Notes: generated from the sequence alone by a model not told the origin. DNA of 64,000 nt from an uncultured Lachnospiraceae bacterium (GCA_910584695.1 CAJUBR010000004.1:15362-79361), one strand, 5' to 3'. Positions 7,796-17,788 are shown, counted from the first letter of the stretch. Made by a program: numbers and translations.

Positions 7796-10078
7796 ATGGA
7801 GAGGGAAGGAATCGTTTCAAAAATTATATATAAAAATGAAGGAAACCAGTATGTTGTGTTTGCTGTGGAAACGGAAGACGGAGAAGATGAGACCTTTGTG
7901 GGATATCTGTCAGGAATAGAAGAGGGAATGTATATTCTCGCAAAAGGGGAATATGTGGACCATCCTAATTATAATCTGCAGTTTAAGGTGTCGGAATATG
8001 AGGTGAAAATGCCGGATGATTTGGTAAGCATGGAACGGTATCTTGGTTCCGGTGCCATAAAGGGTATCGGTGAGATTATGGCGAAACGGATCATTAAGAA
8101 ATTCGGAACGGATGCGTTTCGCGTTATTGAAGAAGAACCGGAACGGCTCGCTGAGATCAAAGGAATATCGGAACGGAAGGCGAATGAGATCGGAGTGCAG
8201 TTTATTGAGAAGCAGGCCATGCGGGAGGCGCTTATGTTTCTTTCGGAATTTGGAATCTCTCCGAATCTTGCCGTAAAGATATTTAATGAATACGGACAGA
8301 AAATGTATACCATTGTAAAAAAGAATCCATACCGGATTGCAGAGGACATAAACGGAGTGGGATTTAAAATTGCAGATTCTATTGCGGCGAAAGCCGGTAT
8401 TGGTATGCAGTCGGATTTCCGTGTGCGGGCAGCTATCATTTATACGCTTAATCAGGCCACCGGCTTAGGACATATCTATCTTCCAAAGCATTTGCTCATT
8501 AGCTGGACAAGACAGCTTTTAGCGAAGAGTAATGATGCCGGAAGAGAGGATGCCAATCCCTTTGCGATTCCGGAAGATGTGATAGAAACCCAGCTTACCA
8601 ATCTGCAGGTGGAGGGAAAGGTGGTATATAAGGAGCGGGATAAGGAAATTATTGTTTATACCTCGAATCACTATCACAGGGAACTGGACGTTGCCCGGAT
8701 GCTGTTAGAGACGAAATCAACAGTGGGAATTCCTGATGCATCTTTGGACCAGACCATTTCTTCCATTGAGGAGGCAGAAAAAATTACGCTGGATGAACAG
8801 CAGAAAGAAGCAGTGCGGCAGGCAGCAAGACAGGGAATGCTGGTGATTACAGGAGGACCGGGAACCGGTAAAACTACTACGATCAATGCGATTATCAAAT
8901 ATTTTGAAATGGAGGAGGTAGAACTCCTATTGGCGGCCCCTACCGGACGTGCGGCAAAGAGAATGACTGAGGCAACGGGGTATAAGGCACAGACAATCCA
9001 CCGTCTGCTGGAATTGAGTGGAGGAGTATCGGACGATGGAGGAAATACAGGAATCCGTTTTGAGCGGAATGCATCCAATCCGTTAGAGGCGGACGTTATC
9101 ATTATCGATGAAATGTCCATGGTAGATCTGGCATTGATGCATGCACTGCTACTAGCTGTAATGCCTGGAACCCATTTGATTCTGGTGGGAGATGAAAATC
9201 AGCTTCCTTCTGTGGGAGCGGGAAATATATTAAAAGATATGATTCGCTCTGGGTGTCTTCCGGTGGTTTCCCTGAATAAGATTTTTCGGCAGGAGGAAGG
9301 AAGTACCATTGTGGAAAATGCACATAAGATTAATAAGGGAGAAGAAATTATACTGGATAATAAAAATAAAGACTTTTTTTACTTGCCAAGGGTTAATACA
9401 AGAGAGGTTGCAAATGAAGTTGGTCTGCTTCTGACAAAGAAGCTGCCTGGGTATATAGGCTGTCCGGAAAAAGAAATTCAGGTCCTTACCCCTATGCGGA
9501 ACGGAGAACTGGGGGTGGGAAATCTGAATATAGTACTGCAAAAGATACTAAATCCTCCAAATTCCGGGAAAAAAGAAAAGGAATTGAATAACGGAATCAT
9601 TTTCCGCGAAGGGGATAAAGTGATGCAGATTCGGAATAATTATAAATTGGAATGGAGTATTTACAGTGGGAAGGGGCGTTTTAAAGTAGAAGAAGGTGTG
9701 GGTGTTTTCAACGGAGATATGGGAGTAGTGAAAGAAATTGATGAGTATAATGAGGAAGTGGTTGTCCTTCTGGATGATGAAAAAGAAGTGCGTTATCCTT
9801 ATAGCCTGCTGGATGAACTGGAGCTTTCCTATGCCATTACGATACATAAATCACAGGGCAGCGAATATCCGGCTGTTGTACTGCCCCTTTTTAGCGGACC
9901 GAAAATTTTGTTAAACCGGAATCTGCTTTATACGGCGGTAACCCGTGCAAAGCAGTGTGTGGTGATTGTCGGAAACGGACAGTTGGTGGAGAATATGATT
10001 CGCAATAATGATGAACAAAAGAGATACTCGTCTTTAGATGTTAGACTGCAGGAGATGGCAGCTCAGGGATTTGTATAA
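7796..10078 (+). CDS. recD2: RecD2-type SF1B DNA helicase
   Basis: A 5'-3' helicase of 760 residues acting in DNA repair outside RecBCD. Visible parts are an N-terminal OB-like region, two helix-hairpin-helix segments (GIGEIMAKRIIKKFG, ISERKANEI), Walker A GGPGTGKTTT, Walker B IIDEMSMVD, a Q-rich motif III (VGDENQLPSVGAG) and motif VI (YTAVTRAKQCVV). The ATG at 7796 is preceded by GGAG seven bases upstream and starts MEREGIV as usual in the family. The upstream TTG-type extension is rejected. It is a housekeeping gene inside the flagellar region, in one run with comFC. Confidence 0.93.
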   Translation: MEREGIVSKIIYKNEGNQYVVFAVETEDGEDETFVGYLSGIEEGMYILAKGEYVDHPNYNLQFKVSEYEVKMPDDLVSMERYLGSGAIKGIGEIMAKRIIKKFGTDAFRVIEEEPERLAEIKGISERKANEIGVQFIEKQAMREALMFLSEFGISPNLAVKIFNEYGQKMYTIVKKNPYRIAEDINGVGFKIADSIAAKAGIGMQSDFRVRAAIIYTLNQATGLGHIYLPKHLLISWTRQLLAKSNDAGREDANPFAIPEDVIETQLTNLQVEGKVVYKERDKEIIVYTSNHYHRELDVARMLLETKSTVGIPDASLDQTISSIEEAEKITLDEQQKEAVRQAARQGMLVITGGPGTGKTTTINAIIKYFEMEEVELLLAAPTGRAAKRMTEATGYKAQTIHRLLELSGGVSDDGGNTGIRFERNASNPLEADVIIIDEMSMVDLALMHALLLAVMPGTHLILVGDENQLPSVGAGNILKDMIRSGCLPVVSLNKIFRQEEGSTIVENAHKINKGEEIILDNKNKDFFYLPRVNTREVANEVGLLLTKKLPGYIGCPEKEIQVLTPMRNGELGVGNLNIVLQKILNPPNSGKKEKELNNGIIFREGDKVMQIRNNYKLEWSIYSGKGRFKVEEGVGVFNGDMGVVKEIDEYNEEVVVLLDDEKEVRYPYSLLDELELSYAITIHKSQGSEYPAVVLPLFSGPKILLNRNLLYTAVTRAKQCVVIVGNGQLVENMIRNNDEQKRYSSLDVRLQEMAAQGFV

Positions 10079-10127
10079 AATGGTGTAAAGATGAAATGCT
10101 ATAAACTGATAGTTGAAAAGGAGATAT

Positions 10128-10847
10128 ATGATAAATAAAAATATAATATTGGATTTATTGTATCCGCGGCACTGTCCACTTTGTGGACAGATTCGACCGT
10201 ATCAGGGGACGGAAGTATGTGGAAACTGTCTGAAGCAGTTAAAAAAAGTAGAACCGCCCTATTGTATGAAATGTGGGAAGACACTGGAACGGGAAGAGGA
10301 GGAGTATTGCAGGGATTGTATTGCAGTACCGAAGAGTTATCATAGAGGATTTCCTGTCTTTTTTTATAAAGATCCCTTAAAATCAGCGTTGTATGATTTT
10401 AAATATAAAAACCAGCGGGAGTACGGGGGATTTTTTGCGGAATGTGTATGCCACCGGTATGGCGGGCAGATCAAAAGACTGGGACTAGGGGGGATTGTTC
10501 CAGTACCGGTGCATCCGCGGAAGAAACGGAGCCGTGGATATAACCAGGCGGCGGTACTTGCAACGGAGATTGGGAAACGGCTGGACATTCCGGTGTATGT
10601 GGATTATCTGGTAAGAGATCTTGATACCAATCCACAGAAGGAGCTGAATGATAAGGAGAGAATGAAAAATCTAAAAAAGGCTTTTAAAATAGGTCAAAAT
10701 AGGATAAAATTAAGGAAGATACTGCTGGTAGATGATATCTATACATCGGGGGCTACAATAGAGGCGTGTACGGAGATATTATTGGCAGAGAATACAGAAG
10801 AAGTGTATTACACAAGTGTAGCGATTGGAGAAGGCTATCTGGAGTGA
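10128..10847 (+). CDS. comFC: ComF-family amidophosphoribosyltransferase-like protein
   Basis: 239 residues. The N-terminus carries zinc-finger Cys pairs (CPLCG, CGNC, CMKCG, CRDC) and the C-terminus the PRPP-binding signature LLVDDIYTSGAT. This is the ComFC layout; the family is needed for DNA uptake in naturally competent bacteria but is widespread in non-competent ones. The start at 10128 is chosen because AAGGAG lies 5-6 bases upstream; a TTG 15 bases earlier has no ribosome site. In Bacillus comF also sits next to yvyF and flgM, so this order is conserved. Confidence 0.9.
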   Translation: MINKNIILDLLYPRHCPLCGQIRPYQGTEVCGNCLKQLKKVEPPYCMKCGKTLEREEEEYCRDCIAVPKSYHRGFPVFFYKDPLKSALYDFKYKNQREYGGFFAECVCHRYGGQIKRLGLGGIVPVPVHPRKKRSRGYNQAAVLATEIGKRLDIPVYVDYLVRDLDTNPQKELNDKERMKNLKKAFKIGQNRIKLRKILLVDDIYTSGATIEACTEILLAENTEEVYYTSVAIGEGYLE

Positions 10848-10902
10848 GAAAGAATAAGAAGACTGCTTCACATAGCAGGAAAATTGACAGGAGGATATAC
10901 AG

Positions 10903-11313
10903 ATGGAAGTAAAAGTATGTACACAATGTAAAAGATTATTTAATTATCTGAGTGGACCACCTATTTGTCCGAGCTGTAAGGATAAATTAGAAGAAAAATT
11001 CTTAGAGGTAAAATTATACATTCAGGAGAATCCCCATGACGGTATTTCGGAGGTTGCAAAGGCAAATGAGGTGCAGACATCACAAATCCGTCGGTGGATC
11101 CGGGAAGAGCGTCTGGCATTTTCGGATGAATCGGGAATTGGGATTGACTGTGAGAGCTGTGGAAAGACGATCAAGACAGGGCGTCTTTGTCAGGCATGCA
11201 AGGATAAGCTTCTTAACAACGTGAGCACAATGTATAAAACAAATGAATCCATTGTAGAAAAACGGCATAAAGAAGCTGCTAAAATGAGATTTTTGGATAA
11301 ACAGGATAAGTAA
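10903..11313 (+). CDS. YvyF-like flagellar operon protein
   Basis: A 136-residue protein with two Cys-x2-Cys pairs at each end (CTQC...CPSC and CESC...CQAC), separated by a small helix-turn-helix-like segment (ISEVAKANEVQTSQIRRWI). It belongs to the flagellar-operon family exemplified by YvyF of Bacillus, which always lies upstream of flgM. The molecular role is not established; a zinc-stabilised regulatory or RNA/DNA-binding protein is plausible. The Shine-Dalgarno AGGAGG is seven bases from the ATG. Confidence 0.82.
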   Translation: MEVKVCTQCKRLFNYLSGPPICPSCKDKLEEKFLEVKLYIQENPHDGISEVAKANEVQTSQIRRWIREERLAFSDESGIGIDCESCGKTIKTGRLCQACKDKLLNNVSTMYKTNESIVEKRHKEAAKMRFLDKQDK

Positions 11314-11331
11314 AAATCTTTATCTGGGGTA

Positions 11332-11358
11332 TAATGTTTTATGAAAAGAAGCCGATAT
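11332..11358 (+). promoter_or_regulatory. sigma-28 promoter of flgM
   Basis: TAAT (11332-11335), 15 bases, GCCGATAT (11351-11358). The -10 half is nearly identical to the sigma-28/SigD consensus and the spacing is exact. It lies ~86 bases before flgM, which is known to be late-class expressed in other bacteria. Confidence 0.7.
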
Positions 11359-11443
11359 ATTTATTGAATCTAATAATAAATGAAACTTAACAGGCCATTT
11401 CAGATAGATTATTTGGGTGGTAAAGAAGGAGGAAGGTGTAACG

Positions 11444-11731
11444 ATGAGAATTGGTTCATACAATCAGGTTGCTCAGGTGTATGGAAAGCAATCTGTTAAT
11501 AAAAGTTATGGTTCCAGTGTGAATGGCGCTACATCGACTAGAGATCGGGTATCCTTTTCAACCGTGGGAAAAGACATGCAGATTGCAAAGACTGCACTTA
11601 GTTCGGTTCCGGATGTAAGAGAAGATAAGGTGAATGCATTAAAAGAAAGCATTGCAAACGGTACCTATCAAGTCAGTGCAGAGTGCTTTGCAGATAAGCT
11701 TATGGCCGCATTTGATGAGAAGTTCTTATAA
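11444..11731 (+). CDS. flgM: anti-sigma-28 factor FlgM
   Basis: 95 residues. FlgM binds and inhibits the flagellar sigma factor until the hook-basal body is complete, then is exported. The C-terminal half (VSFSTVGKDMQIAKTALSSV ... VREDKVNALKESIANGTYQV) carries the sigma-binding helices and the family motif KVxxLKxxIxxGTYxV. The N-terminal half is polar and probably disordered. The start at 11444 follows GGAGGAAGG; an in-frame upstream codon at 11417 lacks such a site. It is followed 60 bases later by flgN. Confidence 0.92.
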   Translation: MRIGSYNQVAQVYGKQSVNKSYGSSVNGATSTRDRVSFSTVGKDMQIAKTALSSVPDVREDKVNALKESIANGTYQVSAECFADKLMAAFDEKFL

Positions 11732-11791
11732 TTCCGGTGACAGAGTTTCTTGGAATATAAGGAACAATTGTTGGAGACGAAGGAGAGTCAG

Positions 11792-12307
11792 ATGGCAAGC
11801 TTAATTGAAAATTTAATCACGACTTTGGAGGAAGAAAGCGTATTATATGAAGCTTTAACGAAAGAGTCATTGGAAAAGACACCTGTTATTGTGGCAAATG
11901 ATCTGGAAAGACTTCAAGAGGCGAATGCCAGAGAGCAAAAGATCGTAGATGAGCTTGCGGTGGTGTCTAGAAAAAGAAATCAGGCGTTAGAAGAGATAGC
12001 AATAGTAATGGGCAAGGATGCGAAAACGATTACTGTTTCAGAGGTCATTAAAATGATGGAGAAGCAGCCGGAGTTTCAGCATCCTTTAATTACGGTTAGG
12101 GATAAGCTGTTAAAGCAGGTGGATACACTAAGACAGGTGAGTATACACAACCGTGATTTGTTAGAACAGTCCTTAGAGATAACGGAGTATTCGATTAATT
12201 TGCTGCATTCCATAAATCAGGTACCGGAGACTGCGAATTATAACAAGGATTCTTACAGTGGAACAACGCTTGGGGGAACATATTCCTCATTTGATACAAA
12301 ACAATAG
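11792..12307 (+). CDS. flgN: flagellar export chaperone FlgN
   Basis: 171 residues, almost entirely alpha-helical and heptad-rich. It matches the FlgN family by the long N-terminal helix (SLIENLITTLEEESVLYEAL) and by its place directly between flgM and the flgK genes. FlgN holds FlgK and FlgL in the cytoplasm before export. The ATG at 11792 has AGGAG six bases upstream; a TTG 42 bases earlier is open in frame but lacks a ribosome site. Two FlgK paralogues follow, so this chaperone may serve both. Confidence 0.85.
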   Translation: MASLIENLITTLEEESVLYEALTKESLEKTPVIVANDLERLQEANAREQKIVDELAVVSRKRNQALEEIAIVMGKDAKTITVSEVIKMMEKQPEFQHPLITVRDKLLKQVDTLRQVSIHNRDLLEQSLEITEYSINLLHSINQVPETANYNKDSYSGTTLGGTYSSFDTKQ

Positions 12308-12365
12308 ATAGATAGAGATCAATAATATGCCATTTGAAAGATTGATGCCGAGAGGAGGAAAGTGC

Positions 12366-14210
12366 ATGGCAGGAACGATGGGTAATTTCTATGTAGGTGT
12401 TTCCGGTTTACAGTCACACCAGTACGCATTGAATGTTACATCTCATAATATTACAAACGCAGGAACGCAGGGGTATTCCAGACAGCAGATTATTTTTACG
12501 GATTTATCCTATTGCCGGTTAGGGCGGACAGCGAATGGTACCAAACAGTCAGGCTTGGGAACAAGAATAGCAGATGTAAGACTGGTCCGGGATACATTTG
12601 TTGACAGGCTTTATCGAACCGAATATGGAAGAGAGCAGTTTTATCAGGAAAAATACAGTGTAGTATCAGAAGTAGAGACTTATTTTGGAGAATTAGAGAG
12701 CGAGGGAAGCTTTCGAAAGCATATGCAGAACCTATGGGATGCGGCACAGGAGCTGCAAAAGGAATCCAACAGTATTGTAAAGAGAAGCGCCTATATTGCA
12801 TATGGGGTTACTTTTGTGGATCAGGCGAATAAGATCTATGAAAAGCTTACAACCTATCAGAGGAATCTGAATAAAGAGATAACGGATCAGGTGGACCGTA
12901 TTAATGAACTGGCAGATATCATTTATGAACTGAATAGTAAGATTGTTAAGATAGAGGCAGGCGGTATAGAAAGTGCAAACGATTACCGAGATCAGAGAGA
13001 TCTGGCATTAGATGAGTTGAGCGGACTAATCTCTATTACATATCACGAAAACAGCAACGGTCAGGTGGATGTCTATGCAGAAAACAGATCACTGGTCAGC
13101 ATGGATAGAGTCTACCGAATGGGAACGACGAAGGTAAATGATACCTGTGATTATCTAAAACCGATTTGGGAAGCTGATCATGACGATGTATTTAATCTGT
13201 TTCATGCCCCTACGGCTCAGAATCAAAAAGATTCCGGCTCCTTGAAGGCGATTATCATGTCCAGAGGAGACTGGGTTCCCAATTATACGGATATCCCTAT
13301 TGCTCCGAAATCTCCGGAAAAACCGGTTCGGGCAGATTATGCGGATAATGCAGAGTATAATCAGGCGATGGCACAATATCAGACGGATTACGCACAGTAC
13401 CAGATTGATTATGAGCAGTTTGTAAAAGATAAGGAATACTACAATACGTATTTGGAACCGTATACCGTAAGTAATATTATTGCACAGTTTGACCAACTGA
13501 TTCACGGAATCGTAACAAGCATTAATGATATTCTTTGTCCAAATAAAGAGATAATGATCCAGACACAAGACCCAAACGGTAATACGATCCAGAAAACAAT
13601 CCGGATATTAGATGAGGAAAAAGCCGGATATGGTATGGGAGAGGAAAACCAGATTCAGGGGACGGAATTATTTAAGCGTACTTCATTAAACCGCTATACC
13701 GAACAGCAGGTGGAGATTGTGAATGAAGACGGAACGACAACAACAAAGACTGTAAAAGTTTACAATGAGGAAACGGAAGATAATAAATTATCATTATATA
13801 CGCTTGGTAATCTGCAGGTGAATCAGGAGCTGTTGCTTAATTCCAGTCTGCTGCCCCTTACAAATTCGCAGAAGGAGGAAGTGCAGACAACCGCTGATCG
13901 GTTGATTCAGGTGTGGGGAGAAGAATTTGGAACTCTTGGTCCAAACAGTCTGAATACGACTGATTTTATGGGATATTACAGTGAATTTGTAGATGATTTT
14001 GGTAACAAAGGTAATGTATATATGGGAATTGCAGAAGCACAGACGCAGGCTGTTTATGAGTATGAAAACCAACGGCAGAATGTTTCAGGAGTTTCTACCA
14101 ATGAGGAATTGAGCAATCTGATCCGGTTTCAGCAGGGTTATAATGCATCCTCCAGATATTTTACCGTTGTATCAGAAATGGTAGAACATTTGATTAGTAG
14201 ACTGGGCTAG
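12366..14210 (+). CDS. flgK: flagellar hook-associated protein 1 (first FlgK)
   Basis: Hook-filament junction protein of 614 residues. It has the axial N-terminus (YVGVSGLQSHQYALNVTSHN, then ITNAGTQGYSRQ) and the FlgK C-terminus (VSTNEELSNLIRFQQGYNAS). The central region carries an unusual insert at about residues 320-365 (from 13310), rich in Pro, Tyr, Asp and Gln, with near-repeats QYQTDY, QYQIDY. The start at 12366 is set by AGGAGGAA six bases upstream. It is followed 28 bases later by a second, quite different FlgK. Which of the two contacts the hook cannot be read from sequence. Confidence 0.92.
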   Translation: MAGTMGNFYVGVSGLQSHQYALNVTSHNITNAGTQGYSRQQIIFTDLSYCRLGRTANGTKQSGLGTRIADVRLVRDTFVDRLYRTEYGREQFYQEKYSVVSEVETYFGELESEGSFRKHMQNLWDAAQELQKESNSIVKRSAYIAYGVTFVDQANKIYEKLTTYQRNLNKEITDQVDRINELADIIYELNSKIVKIEAGGIESANDYRDQRDLALDELSGLISITYHENSNGQVDVYAENRSLVSMDRVYRMGTTKVNDTCDYLKPIWEADHDDVFNLFHAPTAQNQKDSGSLKAIIMSRGDWVPNYTDIPIAPKSPEKPVRADYADNAEYNQAMAQYQTDYAQYQIDYEQFVKDKEYYNTYLEPYTVSNIIAQFDQLIHGIVTSINDILCPNKEIMIQTQDPNGNTIQKTIRILDEEKAGYGMGEENQIQGTELFKRTSLNRYTEQQVEIVNEDGTTTTKTVKVYNEETEDNKLSLYTLGNLQVNQELLLNSSLLPLTNSQKEEVQTTADRLIQVWGEEFGTLGPNSLNTTDFMGYYSEFVDDFGNKGNVYMGIAEAQTQAVYEYENQRQNVSGVSTNEELSNLIRFQQGYNASSRYFTVVSEMVEHLISRLG

Positions 14211-14238
14211 CAAATCAGGATAGAAAGGATGAGGGAAT

Positions 14239-16143
14239 ATGCCATCAACATTTTTAGGTTTAAATACAGGGCTGTCCGGGATTAATTATTATCAGGCGGC
14301 ATTAAATACAACGGCACATAATGTATCAAATGCAGATACAAAAGGATATTCTAGACAATATGTGTGTTCTCAGGCATCTCAGGCATTACGTTTGCGTGCC
14401 TCTTATGGAATGATGGGAACTGGTGTGGATACCACCGGAATCAGTCAGGCCCGGAATATCTATTATGATACAAAGTACCGTTTAGCGAATTCCAGATATA
14501 GTGAATATGCCGGGGCCAAGGAGCAGCTTTCCCAACTGGAAGCTTACTTAAATGAACAAACAGCAGAGACAGGATATACGAAACTGTTAGCAAAGATGGA
14601 TGCGGCAATGCAGACATTAGCGGGCAGTCCGTCAGATGCGGCATTTCGTACGCAATTTATTGAATCGGTTAAAAATTTTACGGATCTGATCAATGAAACG
14701 ACGACCAATTATCAGAATACACAAGAGGATATCAACAATGAGATTGCGATTCATGTGGATACCATTAATTCCATTTCTTCTAAGATTTATGCATTAAACC
14801 AACAGATTCGGAATATTGAAACGAGACATGGCAATGCGAATGATCTGAGGGATCAGAGGGAGTTGCTTGTGGATCAGCTATCGGAGCTGGTGAATGTAAC
14901 GGTTGTGGAGACACCGATTATGTATGGTACCGGCAAGGATGCGGTGGATTCCGGAGCAACCCGCTATGAAGTGCGGATTGGTAATGCTACGTTGGTAGAT
15001 GATATGGAATGCCGGCAGTTAATGGTAGTTGCACGGGAAGAGAAGATTAATCAAAATGATATTGATGGATTATATGATGTTTACTGGAAAGGTCTGGACA
15101 ATACGGTAGGCGATAAATTTAACTTTAACAGTGGGAATATTACCGGTCGGATTAGAGGTTTGCTGGATATACGGGATGGCAATAATAACAATCCGTTTTC
15201 CGGGACCATTACGAAATTGGAAAATGGTACTGCAAACGGCTCTATTGCAGAGATACAGTTAAAAGAGGGTATTTCTTTAGATAAGCTGAATCTTCCGTCT
15301 GAGGGAACCATTACACTGAACTGTAAGGAATATTATTATGAGGGATGGGATGCGGTTTATGATGCCGACGGCAAGCTGAACACATTTACCTTTAAAAATC
15401 TTACAGTTATATCTGATACAGGGAAAAGAATACCTGCCGATTTGAATATTGCTCTTGATACAGGAAAAGTGGCAAGTGTGGGTGAACGCATCAACTGTAA
15501 GGGAATTCCATATTATATGACACAGTTAAACGAATTTGTAAGAACGTTGTCCAAATATATGAATGATATTTTTACAAAGGGTGCAGATGCAAACGGCGAG
15601 GAAGCCACAGAACGGGATTTCTTAACGGCATCGGATATATATGGGAAAGACTTTGTTTTAACGGCAACCGCGAAAGCGAAAGAGGATGCTGGAGATAACA
15701 GTTTATCTTCCAGTGATTCCAGTTACTATCGGTTAACGGCAGGGAACTGGGGAGTGAACCAATCTGTTGTAGCGGATCAGTCCAAGCTGGTGGTTTCCTA
15801 TAAAGAAGATATTGACCGGGGCGATTTGGAGGCAAAGGATATTTTGATGGATATGATAGCAGGAATGACGGACCAGAGCTTATATTCTCAGGGTACGGTT
15901 GCCCAGTTTTTGCAGGCCATTACCACCTCTCTTGGAGTCGATACCTTAAAATATGACACCTTTTCCAAGAATATGGGCGAAGTAACGAATGCCACTGATA
16001 AGCAGCGTTTGTCTGTTTCATCTGTAGATTCCAATGAAGAGGGAGCCAATCTTATTATGTACCGGCAGGGATACAATCTGGCATGTAAGGTGATTTCTGT
16101 TATGAATGAAGTCTATGATAAGCTTATTAATGAAACAGGCTGA
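14239..16143 (+). CDS. flgK: flagellar hook-associated protein 1 (second FlgK)
   Basis: 634 residues with a FlgK-type N-terminus (GLNTGLSGINYYQAALNTTA, HNVSNADTKGYSRQ) and C-terminus (VDSNEEGANLIMYRQGYNLA). The middle differs strongly from the first copy. It contains a beta-rich segment at about residues 320-420 and lacks the Pro/Tyr/Gln insert, so this is not a recent duplication. A sigma-28 promoter for flgL overlaps its last codons. Both copies are intact, suggesting two distinct junction proteins or two junction layers. Confidence 0.9.
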   Translation: MPSTFLGLNTGLSGINYYQAALNTTAHNVSNADTKGYSRQYVCSQASQALRLRASYGMMGTGVDTTGISQARNIYYDTKYRLANSRYSEYAGAKEQLSQLEAYLNEQTAETGYTKLLAKMDAAMQTLAGSPSDAAFRTQFIESVKNFTDLINETTTNYQNTQEDINNEIAIHVDTINSISSKIYALNQQIRNIETRHGNANDLRDQRELLVDQLSELVNVTVVETPIMYGTGKDAVDSGATRYEVRIGNATLVDDMECRQLMVVAREEKINQNDIDGLYDVYWKGLDNTVGDKFNFNSGNITGRIRGLLDIRDGNNNNPFSGTITKLENGTANGSIAEIQLKEGISLDKLNLPSEGTITLNCKEYYYEGWDAVYDADGKLNTFTFKNLTVISDTGKRIPADLNIALDTGKVASVGERINCKGIPYYMTQLNEFVRTLSKYMNDIFTKGADANGEEATERDFLTASDIYGKDFVLTATAKAKEDAGDNSLSSSDSSYYRLTAGNWGVNQSVVADQSKLVVSYKEDIDRGDLEAKDILMDMIAGMTDQSLYSQGTVAQFLQAITTSLGVDTLKYDTFSKNMGEVTNATDKQRLSVSSVDSNEEGANLIMYRQGYNLACKVISVMNEVYDKLINETG

Positions 16144-16154
16144 TAAGCCGATAT
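16128..16154 (+). promoter_or_regulatory. sigma-28 promoter of flgL-fliW-csrA
   Basis: TAAT (16128-16131), 15 bases, GCCGATAT (16147-16154), the same layout as the flgM promoter. The -35 lies inside the end of flgK2 and the -10 starts just after its stop, giving a leader of ~110 bases before flgL. Confidence 0.65.
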
Positions 16155-16197
16155 AAAGAATGTATCGTGTTGCCTTTGCAATTTTAGAGAACAAAGG

Positions 16198-16211
16198 CAG
16201 CAGGGAAGCTG
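16198..16211 (+). promoter_or_regulatory. CsrA-type hairpin in the flgL leader
   Basis: CAGC-AGGGAA-GCTG forms a small hairpin, extended by two G-U pairs, that presents GGA in a loop identical to the one in the flagellin leader. A second AGGGAAGGGA lies just 3'. CsrA binds ANGGA in hairpin loops; csrA is the third gene of this transcript, so this may be autoregulation. Confidence 0.45.
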
Positions 16212-16270
16212 TTCAGGGAAGGGACAGTAATTAAGTGAGGTTAATGGAGTAACCGGACAGGAGATATGGG

Positions 16271-17773
16271 ATGAGAATAACAAATCAAATGGTGACGAGC
16301 GGTTCCCTCCGCAATATGCAGAAAAGCATGCAAAAAGTCAGTAAATTAAATGAACAGTCTATTACAGGTAAAAAGATATTAACACCGTCTGAAGATCCTG
16401 TCATTGCGATCCGGGCATTAAAGCTTAGAACTACCTGTGATAAGCTCACACAGTATAAGGAGAAGAATGTCAAGGATGCCATGAACTGGGTAGATACCAC
16501 ACAGGGTTCTATCCGGAATATAATCGGACATTTAGAAGATGTTTATGAATATTGTACGCAGGGTTCAACGGACACCTTTTATACGGATGACAGGAATAAA
16601 ATTGTTAACGAACTGAAATCACTCAAGCAGGCCATTTATGATGAGGGCGGTACAAGTTATGCGGGGAGATATCTGTTTTCCGGCTATAAAACAGAAACCA
16701 ATATGATTTTCCAGAATCAGGCGGCAAAGGAAGGATTATCCTATAATATTACACAGAATATTTCACCGGAAAGCATTAAGGTTAAGAATGTTGTGTTAAA
16801 CGGTGTAACACCTGAAAATCTGGATGGTATTCTGGCAGGATCATCTACTTATGCATCACCGAGAGATAAGAGTGTTTACCGCCTGCAGCTTGCTTATGGA
16901 GATTTGGATAGTACGGAGTTTTCATTGAAATATACGGATGCGGGGGGGACGGAGCATTCAATCACACCAACTATAATGTCCACTTCGCAGTCTGCAAGCT
17001 ATTATGATGTACCAGATAATGGGGTACATTATATTCCTGAGACCGGGGAGCTGATTTTTGGAACAGATGTTTATAATTCGGTCAAGAGTGCAGATCAGAT
17101 TACGGTTGATTATAAGAAGTCGCATTTTAATGTCGGAGATTTACGACCAGAGATGTATTTTGACTGTAAACAGACGAAAACGATGTCAGACGGTACGGAA
17201 AAAGTAACGGATTATACAGTAAGTAAAGAGGGTCAGCCAATCCAGTATGAGGTGAATTTTAACCAGTATGTTACAGTAAATACAGAGGGCAAGGATGTGA
17301 TTACCCATGAAATGGGTAACTGTATTGAAGATATGGCACAAGCCGTACAGGATGTATTAGATATCGAAAATATCATTAAAAAGTTAAATAATATGCTTTC
17401 CGATCCACAGTACAAAGACAATCAAAGTGCTGTGACACAGATTAACAAGATGTTGGAGGATGCAGATGTAGAGCTTGCATTAAAAAGAGAGAATATGCAG
17501 AAGCTGTTTGGAAATAATATGACAAACTTCCAGAATTTCATGTCGGATGTCAGTGCAGTGGAGGCAAAAGGCGGTACTACTTACTCCAAATTAGAGTTGA
17601 TTCAAAAACGTGTAGAGGAGCAGTTGGATGATTTTGATGAACTGAAATCTTCTAACGAAGATGTAGAAACAGAGGAAATAGCAATTGAGCTGTATCAGGC
17701 AGAACTTGCCATGGATGCTGCTTTGGCAACGACGAGCAGTGTGATACAAAAGACATTGCTGGATTACTTATAA
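16271..17773 (+). CDS. flgL: flagellar hook-associated protein 3 FlgL
   Basis: Second hook-filament junction protein. The flagellin-like N-terminus (MRITNQMVTSGSLRNMQKSM and TGKKILTPSEDPVIAIRALK) and the C-terminal DxD0 helix (EIAIELYQAELAMDAALATT) are clear. At 500 residues it is longer than the ~300 typical of FlgL; the extra length lies in the central domain (residues ~170-350), probably surface-exposed. The Shine-Dalgarno AGGAG is close to the ATG. It starts the unit flgL-fliW-csrA, with fliW 15 bases downstream. Confidence 0.9.
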   Translation: MRITNQMVTSGSLRNMQKSMQKVSKLNEQSITGKKILTPSEDPVIAIRALKLRTTCDKLTQYKEKNVKDAMNWVDTTQGSIRNIIGHLEDVYEYCTQGSTDTFYTDDRNKIVNELKSLKQAIYDEGGTSYAGRYLFSGYKTETNMIFQNQAAKEGLSYNITQNISPESIKVKNVVLNGVTPENLDGILAGSSTYASPRDKSVYRLQLAYGDLDSTEFSLKYTDAGGTEHSITPTIMSTSQSASYYDVPDNGVHYIPETGELIFGTDVYNSVKSADQITVDYKKSHFNVGDLRPEMYFDCKQTKTMSDGTEKVTDYTVSKEGQPIQYEVNFNQYVTVNTEGKDVITHEMGNCIEDMAQAVQDVLDIENIIKKLNNMLSDPQYKDNQSAVTQINKMLEDADVELALKRENMQKLFGNNMTNFQNFMSDVSAVEAKGGTTYSKLELIQKRVEEQLDDFDELKSSNEDVETEEIAIELYQAELAMDAALATTSSVIQKTLLDYL

Positions 17774-17788
17774 AAGGAGATTGGGGAA

